A stretch of 64,000 nucleotides of DNA from Taeniopygia guttata (GCF_048771995.1 NC_133030.1:40052001-40116000), one strand, 5' to 3'. Positions 9,981-24,800 are shown, numbered from the stretch's first letter. Notes: generated by a model from the letters alone, not told the origin. A program made the numbers and translations.

Positions 9981-12900
9981 CTATGTCCCAGCATTGTGCA
10001 GGGACACAGAAACCACAGGTAGCAAAAAGACCCCAAAACCCCTACCTTTTTAGAGGTTGGGGTGCTTTTTCCTGCTCAAGATATAGTAAAAAATGTTCCA
10101 GCTCCTGGAAGTTTCAATCTAAATTCATACACTTAGGATAAGGTCAAACTTTGTAATACTTTTGTACAAGTATATGTTATAGCCAGGTTTAAATACTGCA
10201 AGCTTCAGTTCTTTAAAAATGAGGTTAGTTTTTATTTTCTAAAGGCTTGGAGCTGTGAGAATGGGGAGGTTTGTTAATCTCTTAAGCAAATAAGTAAGCA
10301 AAATGCCCTCAAAAGCTTACTCTGAATAGACTTGGAGGTGTTGGAAGGCTTCAGGTGACTGTCTATGGTCTGGAATTCATCTGACAAGGCCCGCTGTATT
10401 GCATTTGCCCATCACCACAGCTCATTATATGGAACATCAACTGTCACATATTTTCCAGCACATTATATTTCTGTCTAGGATGTGAAGTTGCGAGTGCTAT
10501 TTGTTATTTGATATTTAATGCTCTCAGCCTGTTCAAAAAGCTGCTTAGTTAAGAAAGATCAAAACGCAGAGTGACATTTCTCTTTAAAAAAACATTATTA
10601 CCGAGACTCTTGGACTGTTAAAATGCAAGAACACCATGATAGTAACAAGTGTTATAAAATGTTATTTTAAAGCATGACCTGCTTCCTTCTCATCATCTAA
10701 TATCATTGTGCTTAGAGGGGGAAGAAGGCTGCATTTGGAACAGTTATCTCCTGGGCAGACAATAGCATCTGGTGATATTAAAATGTCATCAAATGAAAAT
10801 ATATGCAATAGTGTCCACCTCATTTGAATATGAAATGCAAAGACAATCCAAGGCAACTGCTTGTTTAGAGTGATATCTGAATACAAAGGCCGGATCATCA
10901 ATAATAGATAAAGGGTTTTTTGCTTGTTGTAAATTAGAGGTAGGATGGGTATTGTAGTTTTATTTTTTAATTATTAATCACATTAGCAAGGCTGGCTTTT
11001 ACAAAGCACCAGGCAGAGTAAAAATGTAAAATACGAAGTGAGAAGAATTAATTTTATAATCTGACACTAGAATAAAGCATCCAAGCCCTCTATCAACTAC
11101 ACTGAAAATTAGATAGTAACATTCTGGTAGTTCTGTCAAAGTCAAATACAGAAGCAATTGTTAAGTGTTGATAGGCAGTGGACAGAAGGTGTAATCCACT
11201 GGGAAGGTTTTGATCCAAAATGAAACAGTTTTCTACCCCTGCTAGTCAGGCAGAAATCTAATTACTCTCTTTTGATCTCTATGGAGAGGTAAACCAAAGA
11301 ATTATAGGTTATGGACAGTTTTATTGATTTTTATCTCAGAAATCAACAAGTGCAGGCTTTACACTTTACACATACTTGCTTAGCTGGTGATAGGATCAAA
11401 TATTTCAAACTGGCTTTCCCTGCTACTAAGTCAATAAGCCTTTTAGTTGTTTTGTTCAAGTTGCACTGTGGATGTTAATATTACAGAACTTTTGTGCACT
11501 TAAATGCTTTGGGGGAAAAGATTGCCAGGTTTATACTTGGGCGTTTTAAACAAAAATCTAAGCATTTTTTTCCCCATCTGCTTATTTCTCTCTTGCAGGA
11601 CTACAGTGTTATATTATGGCTTTAACTGGACAAGCATCTGTATTTTTGACAAAGTAGAAAAGGACAATGGCAATTCAGCTGGTAACAGCAGCTAAAACAA
11701 TTTCCAGAGTGCTCATAAGACATTTCTAAGGTGGACCTGGAGCGCAAAGGAGTAGAAGACTTTCTGTTTCTGCAATTTCCAATGCACCTTTGAGAAATTA
11801 GACACAATTTTCACTGCTTGAATTCTAGCATTGAAATATACCTTGGTCCTTTGTCCCGTCTCTATGATCTCTATGAGTGCAAGCATTTCCACAAATGCCC
11901 ACTCAAAATGACTGCAGTTTATGCAAATATTTAATCTCAAAATCCACTAGCCCTCCTCCAAGCTTCTTCCTGTAAATCCTAGCAATTTTGCAGGATGAGT
12001 TCAGTCATGGGCATGGAGAGAATGCCTTGATTCTCATGAAGACCCTCTTATGGACCTTTTTGATGAAGTGTAAATGTGTGTGAATGATCTCCCAGGTAGT
12101 CTTACCTAAAACCTTGGCATGCAATCATATCTTCAATCCAGCAAACAGGAGTTGTGCTATCAATCTAAAACATGCCAAGATTTCATGCCACCCTTTTAGA
12201 GGTATAATTATTTGGGGTCTGTTGTTAATTATATATATTCATGCAATATAATCAGTCTTCAAGAATGTCCATCCAGTCAGGGTCTGCTTGTTCAAATACA
12301 CAAAAAAGCCAGTTATTCTCACTTAATTCCAGTGTCAGAGCTACTGCCACAGAGCCTGGGATGAGTGTAGCTTCATGATTATTTTGATAGCTTCTCTTCT
12401 TCGTGTCCTGGGAGATAAGGCTGTTTCTCCCAGAGCTGCACTTTTTTCTGAATGACTGACAACCCCTTTAGAGGAGAATAACCCCTCTTTGTGCCCTTTC
12501 ACTCACTCGGAGGTTATCAGCTAAAACTGCACTCAGCATTCAATCACATCTTTCCCCTGTGGCTGTAACTCCTGTTAACACAATTAACCTTCTGATGGGA
12601 ACATAAAATGAATCTAGGGAGGGAAAAAGAGCAGAAATACATTCCCATGTTAAGGATTAAATGGCCTTAGTGCTTATAGCAGTGTTTTTTCACATCTCTC
12701 TCTTCAACAACACTGTGTGCAAGGGGCTATTAGCAGGAAGTCGCCTGTCACAAAATTCTTCCTACTAATCCCAGCAGCTCTTATTTTATCAATGTTGGGG
12801 TGGGGTTTTTTGTTTTGTTTTGGATTTTTTTCGGTTTTTTTTTTTTTTTTAAATTTTAAGATTAATGGAAAATATTGTGGAACATTAAACTAGATAGACA

Positions 12901-15900
12901 AGCTAATATGTCTTTATTTTTGTTTTGGTTTGCTTACCTGCCTCCCCCCACCAAAAAAATTAATCTAAATCTGAAAGATACTGTTCAACAGCCACTTCCC
13001 TTTTCTTTGACAGGAGGGCATAATGGGGACAAAAAATATCTGTCTTCTTTTGGGTGTCTTTTTCTATGGTAGCATTTTAAAAGGATAAACAAACCCATTG
13101 TAAGCTCATGTTTGTTCTTATTTCCTGGCTGTTTCTGTACTGAGCTCTGTATAACTGTGTATGTGTCCCGCTGACCGTGCTCTAGTGTGTGACTACTCTA
13201 AGCATGCTTTAGCCACAGCATTTTTGAGGAATTTCAGTATACTCCCCCACAAACATCTCCTGAAACTGAGATGTTAATTTTCATCCAAATGTTCCCTCTT
13301 TAACTCCCTCTCTGCTCCATGTGTGGCTCATTGCCCTGAAGAGCCAGGGGTCAGAGATGGAGGCCAGCAATGCCTCCTTGGGCTCCATGCACAGGCTGGA
13401 ACCTGTGGCACCAATGGTGCTGTGCAGGTCTGGTGTTGAAAAAAAACTCTGGTCTGGCTCTGGTTCTCACTCTGGTTATCTTGCGAAAGCTAATGCTTTG
13501 CCCTACATTGCTCTACAAGAATATTTGTGAAGGATTTCCCCTCAATTTTAAGTCCTTGTATAATGAACAAGTAATCTATTTGAGCTGCTGAGGCAAAGCA
13601 CTTGGAGGACACTCCCTTGGGCCCATTGACTCCCAGTGGTGAGGCTGAAGGTGAACAGGGTTGGAAGGCACTTGTTCTCTGACTGACAGTCTATACCCAC
13701 TCTGTGGTCAGGAGAAAGATTCTGGGCTCTTCTAATTTCTCTGATCTTGCCTATTCTGAAGTGGTGTCCAGCAGCAGGTACTTGGCTTCTCCATGGTTTT
13801 AGTACTCCAGGTGTTTGCAGATTGTGGTGAAACTTGTAACTGGACAAGGGATGGAAAATCAACATCACTTTTAGCACAGACACATCCTCAAGCACACAGT
13901 GGCTTAACTGATGCAGCAGTAAAATGAGATGAGGACATTTTGTGTTTTCCTGTAAGATTACAATATTGCCGATTTTTACTCCACCCCATTTACTATGTTT
14001 GCATAAACACAGTAAGTGACCAAGTCTAGCTGCTGAGGTGTGCCTGCACTCTGCCTCTGTTGAATGAGTTTTATGCAATGGCTCTGATGACAGATCTAGG
14101 GGACTTTCATCATTGCAGTATTGGATATTTATCATGAAAGTGCCAGATTTGTATTTCCAGCACCATTCTCAGAGGCAGAATTGCTTAAACAGTAACTAAA
14201 GCAGGCAGAGAAAGACAGCAAGCCACTCCTTAATATGTAATTCTTACAGATTTTTGTATGTTGTGATGCAAGGGATAATATTATATGTACATTGTAGGAA
14301 GAAATGGACAAGGCAAAATAATTATGGTTTTGGGACAGACTTTAATAATGTCCAGTCTGACTCAAATGTTGTTACATTTCCAAGATTCTTCTTCACTTCC
14401 TTGTTATAACCCTATTCTCCCATGTAGGGGGTTAGGGGATGATCCATATCATCATGTAAAGTATGTGGACTCCACAGTGTTTCTACTGTAGATTTGTAAA
14501 AGTGTCATGAGGCTAAAAGTTATGTTGAAAACACCACAGTTAATAATGTTGGAATGTGTCCCTGGCAAAATGAAAATCTTTGCAGCTGGACACAAGTGCC
14601 TTGTACCACTGAAGAAGAGCCAAGGGACCTCTGTGCATCTATCAGTTTGCAGATGAAGCTGCTATAGGGCTTGCAAAAGAAGGTCAAGGAAACAGCTGAT
14701 GGGAAAAGAAAAAAGCAAAGATATCGGCTGACAACTAAAGCTTGGGCTAATTTTCATTGTAGGTTTTTTTCTCTGTTTCGTACCTTTTTTCTCTTTTCAG
14801 TTCGGATGTGTTAGTTGTTCACCTATCCTTGTCCTGAGAATTGATTGTTACATCCATGGGAGATTGCTGGCATGAAGAAAACACTGAGAGTAATTAAAGT
14901 GCGGAAGGCTGATGTCAGGATTGCGTCTCCCTTTCAAAGGAAATATGAACTTCACCAGAAAACAGTTTTGTTTCAAAATAAACTTCATTCCAGTGGATGC
15001 AGTATCCAGCTGACCCAATTGAAACATGGAATGGTGTAGTGCTGCAGCAATGGAGCATTGACTGTGGAGTTCTGTGGTGATCACCCTTAAGGTAAGGATG
15101 TAGCGTAGAAAGACCAATAAAGAGTGAGGCAAGGTTCATCACATGGTGAGCCAGGCTCACACCAGGATGCTGTGGCTTGGTTTCCATGAGATATCAGTTA
15201 GCCATTGTCCTTCCCCACACAACTGCCCCAGTTCTCATCTTCTTACACGTTTCTGCTGCTGTATCTTTAGAGGACACAGAACCTGTGTGTGTTTGGGGGG
15301 TCACAATGGGGTGGCCCCAAGAAGATGCATTGTGTGACAGGGCAAGGGCTGCACCCAGGACGTGAGTGCAGAAGTGTTTTCTGCTGGGCTGAGCCAGCTG
15401 GGAAGCTCATAAGCAGCATGGTGGTGTGTTGAGGGCAATGTCTGGAGCTTGGGATTTCCCACTGGGGAGAGAGACGTAGATATAAACCAAATGGCTGTAA
15501 AAATGTGAATGCAGAACATACTAAGCAGCCCTTATCCTCCCAAAAGACATGTGTGCTAGGGTGTTATGCAAATCTTGAAAGGATATAGCCTCCAGCTCAT
15601 CCCATTGTTGAAAAGGATTAAGGCTCTGCGAGTGCTGGGCACTTAGGGATTATGGTTCAGCATCCAGAGAGGGATGCACCCGGACTAATTTATGGTGGGC
15701 TTTATGCCTTCACTGAACACCTACAATTGTTATGATTTCTTTTCCTTGGCTTCTGGAAATGTCAGAACAGATACTCTAACTTTTCCACTGAATTGTTGAT
15801 CATCACGAACTCTCTTTCCCTGGATCCACACACAGATGTGCTAATAAAAAGCAGTATTTGAGACATGGCACCTTATCTTCTCTGCTAAACTTGGTCACCG

Positions 15901-16654
15901 CTATGCAGAGCAGCTGCAATCTGTGTCCTGCTTCACTGCCTGAGACCCACAGCTATTCCAGGTAGATGTGTCACCAATCCTCTCCCACAACAGCCTTGCT
16001 GTATTTTACCGCCCACAGCACTTCAGATTATTTCTTCATGTAAAAGTTCAGTGTTGTGGTTCAGCCCTTGGGAGTTAATGTCTGAGCTGGCTCTGCAGTA
16101 CAGGGGTGATGTGGTTATTGGTCCTTCTGATAGGGCTGGAGTAGCCACTGACTGGTGGGAGGGCTTTTGCATTACTACATAATACATCAAACCTCTGCTG
16201 CAGCAGCTTCTTCAGAAGAGGAGATAAATTTTTCAGTGCCTCATGTGCCTCTGTGCAGGGCTCTGTCATTCCACACACCAGGGATTTCCTTACCAGCATC
16301 AGGGGACTCAGCCAAGGGTGGAGAAGCTTAGACTTGGTTATTCTGAAACATGTGACCTGCTTAACACAGCTGTAAGCTTTTATGAAGGAGTTTTCTCATA
16401 TAGTCTGGAGAAAAAAAAAAAAAAAGCTTAACTGGGAAATTAACTGAAACATATAGATTATTTCCTCTTCCTCATCTTCAGGTGGAAGTACTGGCACAAC
16501 CTCCTGCATCAGTGACTGTGAGAAAGTTATACCTTCACTTCATCTTTTTTTCATTGAGATGAACTCCTTTTTTTACAACTCCAGTGTGCAGCTGTGTCTG
16601 TACAGTCTTGACTGTCCACTGCTGTTTTACAATCTGCATTCAACAGCACAGAGA
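9981..16654. other. Intergenic DNA with no recognised gene
   Basis: AT-rich sequence with no supported exon. A T-rich low-complexity tract lies at about 12806-12850. The 10370-10620 interval has the homogeneous, motif-rich look of a conserved non-coding element. Short open frames near 13320-14135 and 14850-15365 overlap on both strands and are not credible genes. Confidence 0.5.
12806..12850. repeat. T-rich low-complexity tract
   Basis: Runs of T interrupted by single G or A residues, ending in an uninterrupted run of T. It may be the reverse complement of an old poly(A) tail, but no retrotransposed gene body is recognisable next to it. Confidence 0.7.
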
Positions 16655-17620
16655 CACAATGGACATTAGTGACAAGTTATGTCTCTCAAGGGTCTGTATT
16701 GGGACCAGTGTTATTTAATAACTTCATTGATTACATAGATAAAGGGTTCAAGTGCACCCCCAGCAAAGTTTGCAGATGACACCAGGCCGAGCATTGAAAC
16801 ACCTGAAGGACAGGATGCCATCTAGAGGGACCTGGAAAAACTCAAGAAGTGGGCCCAGGGAAATCTCAAGAGTTTTAACAAGACTAAATTCAAGGTACTG
16901 CATTTGGGTGAGGACAACCCCCAGTACCAGCACAGGCTGGGGATGGACAGACCAGAGCAGTCCTGCCCAGAAGGACTTGGGCTGCTGTGGGTAGAGGCTG
17001 GACATGACCCAGCCATGGGCACTCCCAGCCCAGAGAGCCAAATGTGTCCTGGGCTGCATCCAAAGCAGCGTGGGCAGCAGGGCCAGGGAGGGGATTCTGC
17101 CCCTCTGCTCTGCTGAGAGCCACCTGCAGGGCTGCATCAGCTCTGGGGGGCCAGCACAGGAAGGACATGGAGCTGCTGGAGTGACTCCAGAGGAGGTCAC
17201 CCAGATGGTTGCAGGGATGGAACACCTCTCCTGTGAGGAAAGACTGAGAGAATTGTTGTTGTTCAGCCTGGAAAACAGAAGGCTTAGGGGTGACCTAGTT
17301 GTGGCCTTCTAGTACGTGATGGGAGTCTACAAGAAAGATGGAAAGAGACTTTATACAAGGACAAGAGAGAATGACTTCAAACTATATGAGGGTGGGTTTA
17401 GATTAGATATTAGGCAATAATTTTGTACTGTGAGAGTGGTGAGGCAGTGGAACACATTGAAAGAAATGGTGGGTGCCTCATCTCTGGAAGTGTTCAAGGC
17501 CAGGCTGAATGGAGCTCTGGGCAGTCTGGTGTAGTGGAAGTGCCCCTGCCCATGGAAGGGCGTTTGGAACGAGATTATATTTATGGTCACTTCTAACCTA
17601 GACCATTCTAGGATTCCATA
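16655..17620 (+). mobile_element. CR1 LINE, 5'-truncated 3' end
   Basis: About 970 bp closely follow the avian CR1 3' portion as I know it. A reverse-transcriptase segment (stretch around GTATTGGGACCAGTG, then the segment encoding KFADDT-like sequence, broken here) is followed by the segments around CTGGGCTGCATCC, TCTGCCCCTCTGCTCTGCT, GGAACACCTCTCCTGTGAGG, TTGTTCAGCCTGGA and GTTCAAGGCCAGGCTG. The end at about 17605-17620 is the imperfect octamer-type repeat ATTCTAGGATTCC, the standard CR1 terminus without poly(A). The frame is broken by stops and indels, so it is a dead 5'-truncated copy. Confidence 0.9.
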
Positions 17621-19631
17621 ATTATCAAGTTTTGCTCATCTGAGCTGAAGCTCAGAAAACAATAGAGAAAACTAGGGAAGATGCTAATAGGGTTGAAACT
17701 GCTGTTTCAAAACATCTGCTGTTCTCCATTTTTCTTGGCTTCTGCTTCCCACCCCTTTCATTTTAGAATCTCTTGATGAAACAGAAGTAAAATCCACTAG
17801 TCTGCATTTCAGAAAGTAGTCTTTAAACTTTCAAACATGGTAGACATTTTCACCTGTGTTTTCCTTGCACAAAAACTGCAATGGAAAAATATCAGAGCAA
17901 AATTGGCAGTGTGTGTCCCTGGAGGTCCTTTTAAAAAAAATTGACCCATTCAAAACTATATTCCACCCTTAGGCCTAAATAACTGGTTTATGTTCCAGGT
18001 GAATTTCTGCAGCAATTTGCAGTTCTACTTTTTCAATTATCTATTTTTCCCCTATTGAGATCTTATTCATTCCCATTTACTTCTGCAAAGACTTTTTTCC
18101 TGTTCATAGTGCCATTATGCTTTTCCCGACTATTTCTTTGAAATTAAGTGCTTGGTTCTTTATCTTTTCCTCATTAATTACTGATGTCTTTTTGACCTCT
18201 GCTTTGTAAGCGACCATGCCATATTTCTATTTCCTATCTTTTAGGCTTGTTTAAGATATTTTCTTTCTTTAATGACCTGCTCTGAATAGCTTTGTTCTTG
18301 TTTTTCAGTCATTTCCCAGAATGGCCACACAGCCAAACCTTTGCCCTGCTCTCTTGTTTTTCATCTTGTCTCTGCTGTATCAATGGCCTAGTTAAAAATG
18401 TATTTTACAGCTCACTGAGGACAAACCTCACTCCATTTGTATAATTATGCTGATCATAATCTCAAAAACCTTTTGCTATGACTGTGCACCAGTTAGAACC
18501 TCTCTATTGAGGGCCAGAGGCAGTTGGGTGTGAACAGAAGTGGGTATTGCTTTTAGGCTTGGAGTTTGGCTTAGAAGAACATGAACAGAAGCCATGAATG
18601 TTGGATTAATGAAATGTCAGTTTAAATGGCTGAAGACTTTTTTCTGTGTAAAGGTTGTAAGCTTTTTTTGTCAAGCTCTTCAGTGAGATGGGTGATACTT
18701 TGGTACTTCAGAAGACTCAAACTTGTCATTAGGTATCAAAATTATTGCTTGGACTGATTCCACATATACCATTTCACAATGCCTTATAGTGGCATTTTCA
18801 TTTGCTTCTTCCTTCTTAATAATTCTCCAAGTTTTTTTTTTTTGTTTGTTTTATAATTGAAAATATTCAAATAGTTCATAAATTATTTTCCTGTCTTTGC
18901 CAAATTTCCCATTAGTGTCAGTGGAATCTCATTTAGCAGGCAAGGTTAGGCTCTACCATCACCTCTCAGTATTCCTTTCTCGAGGAGTGATGGCTAGGAA
19001 GGAAAGCCAGCTGCTTTTTTCAAAACTGTGAGAGTTCTGGGCCTTGTTACTGAAATATATTTAATATATGTGTAAAGGAAGACATGATACATGCAGGCAT
19101 TTGCTGTCATTTTGTTCTTTTAAATAAATAACTGAGTATAATGAGTCTCAGCCACAGAATGAACATAATGAGCCTCCAAAAAATATGTTGTCTGAGAGCA
19201 ATATTTACCACTGAGGAAGGGATTGTTACAGAAACAAGAATTGTTTAGACGTTAGCGGGTGAGGTAAGAATCTATTAAAGGAATTAAAAGCAAAGATGAC
19301 TCATCACACACTTCTGCTTATTTGTAAGAGACACATGAAAGGCAGGGATTTCAAAACATTCATATTAGAAAAACATCAATAACAAAGCCCCCTGGTTTAA
19401 TTTTTCGGTCTCGTGGGCTTCAAAAGAAGATGTGACTTTTCCACGTCTGCCTTGAAAATCACACAGCACTGGAAACTAGAAAAGGCTTTCTTTGCTTTGC
19501 TACATTTAATTCTTAGATTTGTTACCTATAGATGAAATTTACACCACTTTCTTCTCTGCAAAAATCTAGAAACTGTTTTTGTTGCATTGAGAGTCAAGTT
19601 TCTGATATGTCTCAAAGGGGAAAGTTCTTCT

Positions 19632-19652
19632 CCTGCTGCTGCTGCTGCTGCT
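19632..19652. repeat. (CTG)n microsatellite
   Basis: Short CTG trinucleotide run of about seven units. Confidence 0.85.
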
Positions 19653-19975
19653 CCCGTGGCTTGCCGAGGAAAGCCTGCCTCACCTGCTGCTCACCACTTG
19701 CTCCCCCTCTCCAGCCAACCCACTGCTCTCCCTGCTAAGAAAATCCCTCTGGAACAGAGATCAAGGGAGTCAATCAGCTCTCTGTGCTTTGCTTTCCCTG
19801 TCATGGGCAGGAGACCCTTGCAATGGGTTAGTGTAACATTGATTTAGGCACAAAACAGCAGGGCCAGGCTTTTATGAGGTTATGTGGGTACTGGAGCAGA
19901 GTGTCACAGAACAGCTGTGGTAGAAAATTCGTCTTAACATGTTTTTCATATGAGGATACAGATAATACTGAGAGT

Positions 19976-20015
19976 AGAATAGAATAGAATAGAATAGAAT
20001 AGAATAGAATAGAAT
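19976..20015. repeat. (AGAAT)8 microsatellite
   Basis: Eight perfect AGAAT units (40 bp). Pentanucleotide repeats of this kind are common in bird genomes. Confidence 0.95.
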
Positions 20016-21851
20016 TAATGTAAGTACAGAATTTGTATGGGTACCTTTGCTATAGGAGGATAATAGACAACATAGGAACAAAAGCAAGAAAACAGAGAAA
20101 GAAGTGAAAGCAGAGGAGAATGTGTACACAATGAAGCAAGCTGGCAAGTTGGCCAGCGCAGTGACTATGTTGGGAAAAGAAAGGGAGATACAGTTTAGCA
20201 AGTCTCAATCCCTTTCATTGTACCACTTAAATTTTGCAGAACAATATTATTTCAGATGTCTCCTGTAAATCCATCATCTACTAAAGCAGCCCTTGAAAAT
20301 GAACTGGCTGGTACAAGCTCCTGCTCATTTTGACAGGGCAGTCAGTAAAGTCCTGATGTGGTGCAAAGTGGTAATAATTTCCCTAGCACAGGAGAGGTAC
20401 CTCAAGGATCAAAAACACTTATAAGGCTGGGAAAGGGGCAGCCAGGGAGAGGGAAGAATATGACCTGGCTGTTCCCCAGGTGAGATGGAGCCACTTGACG
20501 GAGCACTACTGGGGAGAGCTGCACCAGTGCTGCAGTGCTGCTGCTCCTCTCCCTTCCTCAGTTCCTGACTTGGCAGAGCCCAGTGAAACCGAGTGGGGAC
20601 AGGCAGAGCCCTGCAGCTCTCTGACTTGATGAGAAGTGCCACACATTCAGGAAAATTAAGCTGTGCTGAGCTCAGGGCTGCAGGGTCAGACTCCTGCCAG
20701 ACTTCTGCAGTCTGCCCCATAGGCTCATTCTCGAGGATGACAAGGGAAGGCAGGAGGAGAAAGGACAAAGGGGCAAGAAGGTTCTGAGATCCTTCTCACA
20801 TCCTTCTTCAAAAGCTGCTATCAATTCAGCAGGGTCAGCATAAAGTGAAGGCAGCTACTTTGACTTGTGGAGGCATCCTCCCCATACTCTGAAACAGCAT
20901 CATGTCCTGCACAGGCAGGGTCCAGTAGGCACTGAAACAAAAACTGGCTTTTGGGGACTTTGCTTTTTAGGAAAAAGTGATTCCTTTCTGAAGTGTAACT
21001 TCGTGGGGAAAAAAATACCACCAAAAAACTCAAACAATTTCCATTTTTGAGAATTAAGAAAAACTGTTTATTTTAATAATGCTTTTTCTCTTTACTGCAT
21101 ACTATTTAAAAATGCCAAACTGCATTTTTTCCTCCCACTTAAAGGTACAATGAGCCATATAAACATAAGCCATAGGATATTTCAACCCAGGAACCAACTG
21201 CTTTCAAATTCATCATGCTCTAAGAAAAATGCCTTTATCCTAAGATAGCAATAGAAGCTGCTGCCATGTTTGCTACAACACATGATACTTGTTTTGTAAG
21301 TCCTAACTCTGATATTACAGTTGTTTGTGTATCTTCCAACTGAACATACCGTGCTTCTGTTTAACTGTCTATTTATAGTCATAAGAGAAATAAACATATA
21401 AAATAAATGCATCTTGATGCATAGCTGTGCAGCAGTACAGATGTTTTATTAATGAAAATGAATCCAGCTTTTTGTAAGTCATGGCAGCAATATAACATAT
21501 CATTGTTTGCTTCTCTGTTAGATGGTCCCTGCTGTTTTTACATAGAAATTCCTGTAATACTTAAAGGACATCTGGAAGAATTCAGCCAATTAATCGAATT
21601 CACGCAGGAGCTAGGCTAATAGCTGTCTGAAAGGCAGATTACATTAAATCAAACTTGCAATATGAATGAAAGTACTTAATCATACATGCAACATTCATTA
21701 GACGTGGCACAGCAAGTGTTTTGATTACTTTAATGAAAGATCAGGTAAAGTGCATCAACTGAACAGATTGAAGAGACAGCATGCTTACAAATGTTTGATT
21801 ATGTTGACTATCAACAGAAACAGTGCCAGTAATTTATAGCAAAACATATTT

Positions 21852-21884
21852 GGAGGAGGAGGAGGAGGAGGAGGAGGAGGAGGA
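21852..21884. repeat. (GGA)11 microsatellite
   Basis: Eleven perfect GGA units: a purine-only tract on the plus strand. Confidence 0.95.
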
Positions 21885-24800
21885 TGAAGCTGGTGAACTT
21901 GGGAGGCAAAATGAAATTTAGGCCTTGTCTCCAAGCACTTTAATTAATATTTAGGATAGCAAGACTTTGATTAAATGTCACAAAAGAAGCAAAACAAATA
22001 CAAGTGGAGAATCCTGCATGGCAGCTGCTAGGGATCATTATATTAGCAGTACTTGGAGCATGATGCTGGTTTTGAGTCCCCTCTTCTGGCTTTGAAGTAA
22101 AGAGGGCTAAATCCTAAATGGAAAAAATATTTTCGAATTTTTTCAAAATGAGATATATGCTTGATGATTTTGGTTTGGTGCTGCTTATCCCCTGGATTCT
22201 GCTGGAGACGTCTTCCAGTCACCACTGCCCTTGTCTTCTATGCAGGCACTGGCACCTGGAGAGGGGAAGGAAGCTGAAGGGGAGCTCTGGTTTTAGATCC
22301 TTCTGAAACAGTGACATATTTTCCCTTTTCCTACCTCAGCCAGCAAAGCATTTTGCCATTGCCCTTCAGGGTTGCACAGGGCTGTTCACCCACAAAATAA
22401 AAAAAGTAGAGAGTCTCCATCCTGACACACTTGCCAAGGCACTGCAACCTCACCTCTCTGAAGCTTCCTGCACAATGAGCATTTGCCAGGTCTCTTTTGT
22501 GAAAGAACAAAGTGGATGGGCTCAGAAGCTGGAGGTGAACTGTCAGAAAAGAGCAGCAGCACTCTGGCTCAGTGTTGCCTTTCCTTTGCCCTCCTCTGTC
22601 ACATTCCCTGCAAAGAGATCAACCACTATTTCCTTTTGGGAGCTATCATCCTCCTTGTTGCTTTTCTGAGATGCAGGCATCCGGCTCAGATGTGGTTTAT
22701 TTCCTTGCAATGCAATTTTCCATCTTGTTCCTAACAAACAAGCTGTTTCTAGCCAGCTTTCCATGTTGGTTTACTTGTCTTCTCCCACCTCCTGCCACTG
22801 GTTTTCCTTTTCAGCATCTCCCATGCTCCATCTGCCCCTCTGCAACTGTTGTTAGCAGTGGTGGCTCCTGCAGTGCCATCTGCCATCTGCTTTGCCGTGG
22901 TCAGGCCATGCCTGCACCTCGTTTCACAGTAAATCCTGCCATTCCTTTGCATAGGCAAGCAAAGATGCAGTAGCATACTTCTGTCAGGAAGTGCATCCAG
23001 TTCTGGCAGGAAAAGGACCTGGGAATTTGGTGTGACCTGAAGAAAATGGAGGGAGAAATAGGGAGAAATCATGGCGTAGAGGTGGCAGAAAGGTCTTGGG
23101 CAACAGCCCTGGGGAATTACCTGTTGCACCTCTGAGTCAGAGGAATTTTATTGAATAAGGTGGCCCTAGAACAGGGGCATGAAAGAATTATTGGGACAGG
23201 AGGGGAAGGAAAAAAATGTAATTATTTCCCAGTGGACTCAGCTCCCTGCACCTGCACCACATCCCTGCAGAATTGAATATGCTCCAGTGCCAGCACAAGA
23301 GCAGGATGAAATGTGACCATAACAGAATCAAGTATTTGCTGGGATTCATCTGCTCCTGATCTCTGCTCTCTGAAAGCCTCCTAGATTGAGCCCTTTTGGG
23401 AAATTAGGCAACCAGCATGTTTCTCTGTCCTGCCTAAACTTTACTGGAGGCAGGCATGGATTTTCCCAGACCAGCATGCAGCAGAGGCATCCCTCAGACA
23501 CTTCATTTCTCCCACTCTCCTGCTGCCTTGTCTTCTGGTCTCTTCAGTTGTTGCTCTCTCTGCACACAGAGCCATCTGCACACACACCTGCACCGAGCAC
23601 AGCTGGGACTCAGCCTCCCTAAAAGCCACTACTGATATCCACATAATTGATAACCATGGCCTTCTGTACTAGGAGATCTTTTTTCCAGTGAGCTGCAACA
23701 TATAGTGATGTTTATGGGGAACAGACTGCTGAGAATCTCATGCCAAAGGAAGCCAAATCTTCCTATTCATGACATGGCAAGATCAATAAGTAAGTCCAGC
23801 ATGGAAATCTGGCCAATGGCAAATGGCTTCAGCCTGTGGGGTATGAGCTGAAATCCAGCTGAAATCTGCAATGAAGTAATGGAAGTCATAATGGTCCCAT
23901 CGAGTCTCCTATAGCTTTTATAAGTTGGGGAACATCAGTCAGTCCCCTGGAGAGGACCTGGTTTCCCTGCAATGGGCTATTGCAGATGGAGGTGGGGAAG
24001 AACCAAAATGTGAGATTGCACCTTTGGCCCTTCTGCAGCCGTTCACTTATGGAGTAGGGACAGGAGCCATGGCACCTCCCAGTATCACCTTAGTGATGGG
24101 GGAAGTGACATGACCAGTTCACAGCATCACTTCATTGGTGGGAAAAGAGGAAGGTTACATGTTTTCATAGTGTCTTCAAAACCCTTTAAATCCCTCTAAC
24201 CCAAGTACCTTCACAGAACAGTGTTTTCTACCTTCCTTTACAGAAATTTAATTCTACCTTTTTGTAAATATTTGAGCACTGAAGAAAACATAGCAGCTGT
24301 TAGCATCATTTTCCTTCAAGAAGCAGATTGTCCTCAGGTAAAACAAAACAGAATTAAGATACTAGTAAGGTCAGTTATATTAGACAATCTGTATCCTCAT
24401 AATGCAGATATTTCCTTCAATGTCTGTCACCAGCATCAAATCCCCAACTGCAGCAGGATAATTGGCAGCCCCGTTCAAGGGGGAAGATGAAATGGCTTGT
24501 GTTACCACCAAAACCAGCCTGGATTTTGTTTAAGTGCTGGAGCCTGGGGGTGGTATCGCTCATCTAGCTATATTGCTGGAGTCATGTATCAAGGACAGGC
24601 TTCTGAGGCAGCTTCTGTCTCCCTCCTATTTACTGCTCCATTAATTACAAACCAGATGTCAGGGCAAGATTTAAAAGTCAACTTTATTTGAAATCCTGCA
24701 ATATAAAAAACTCAACTACAACATTTTTTTTTTGTGGTGGGGAGGGGAAACATGAAGGACAGAAATGTTCTTTAATCTTTTGCTTATAGTTATTCTCTAT

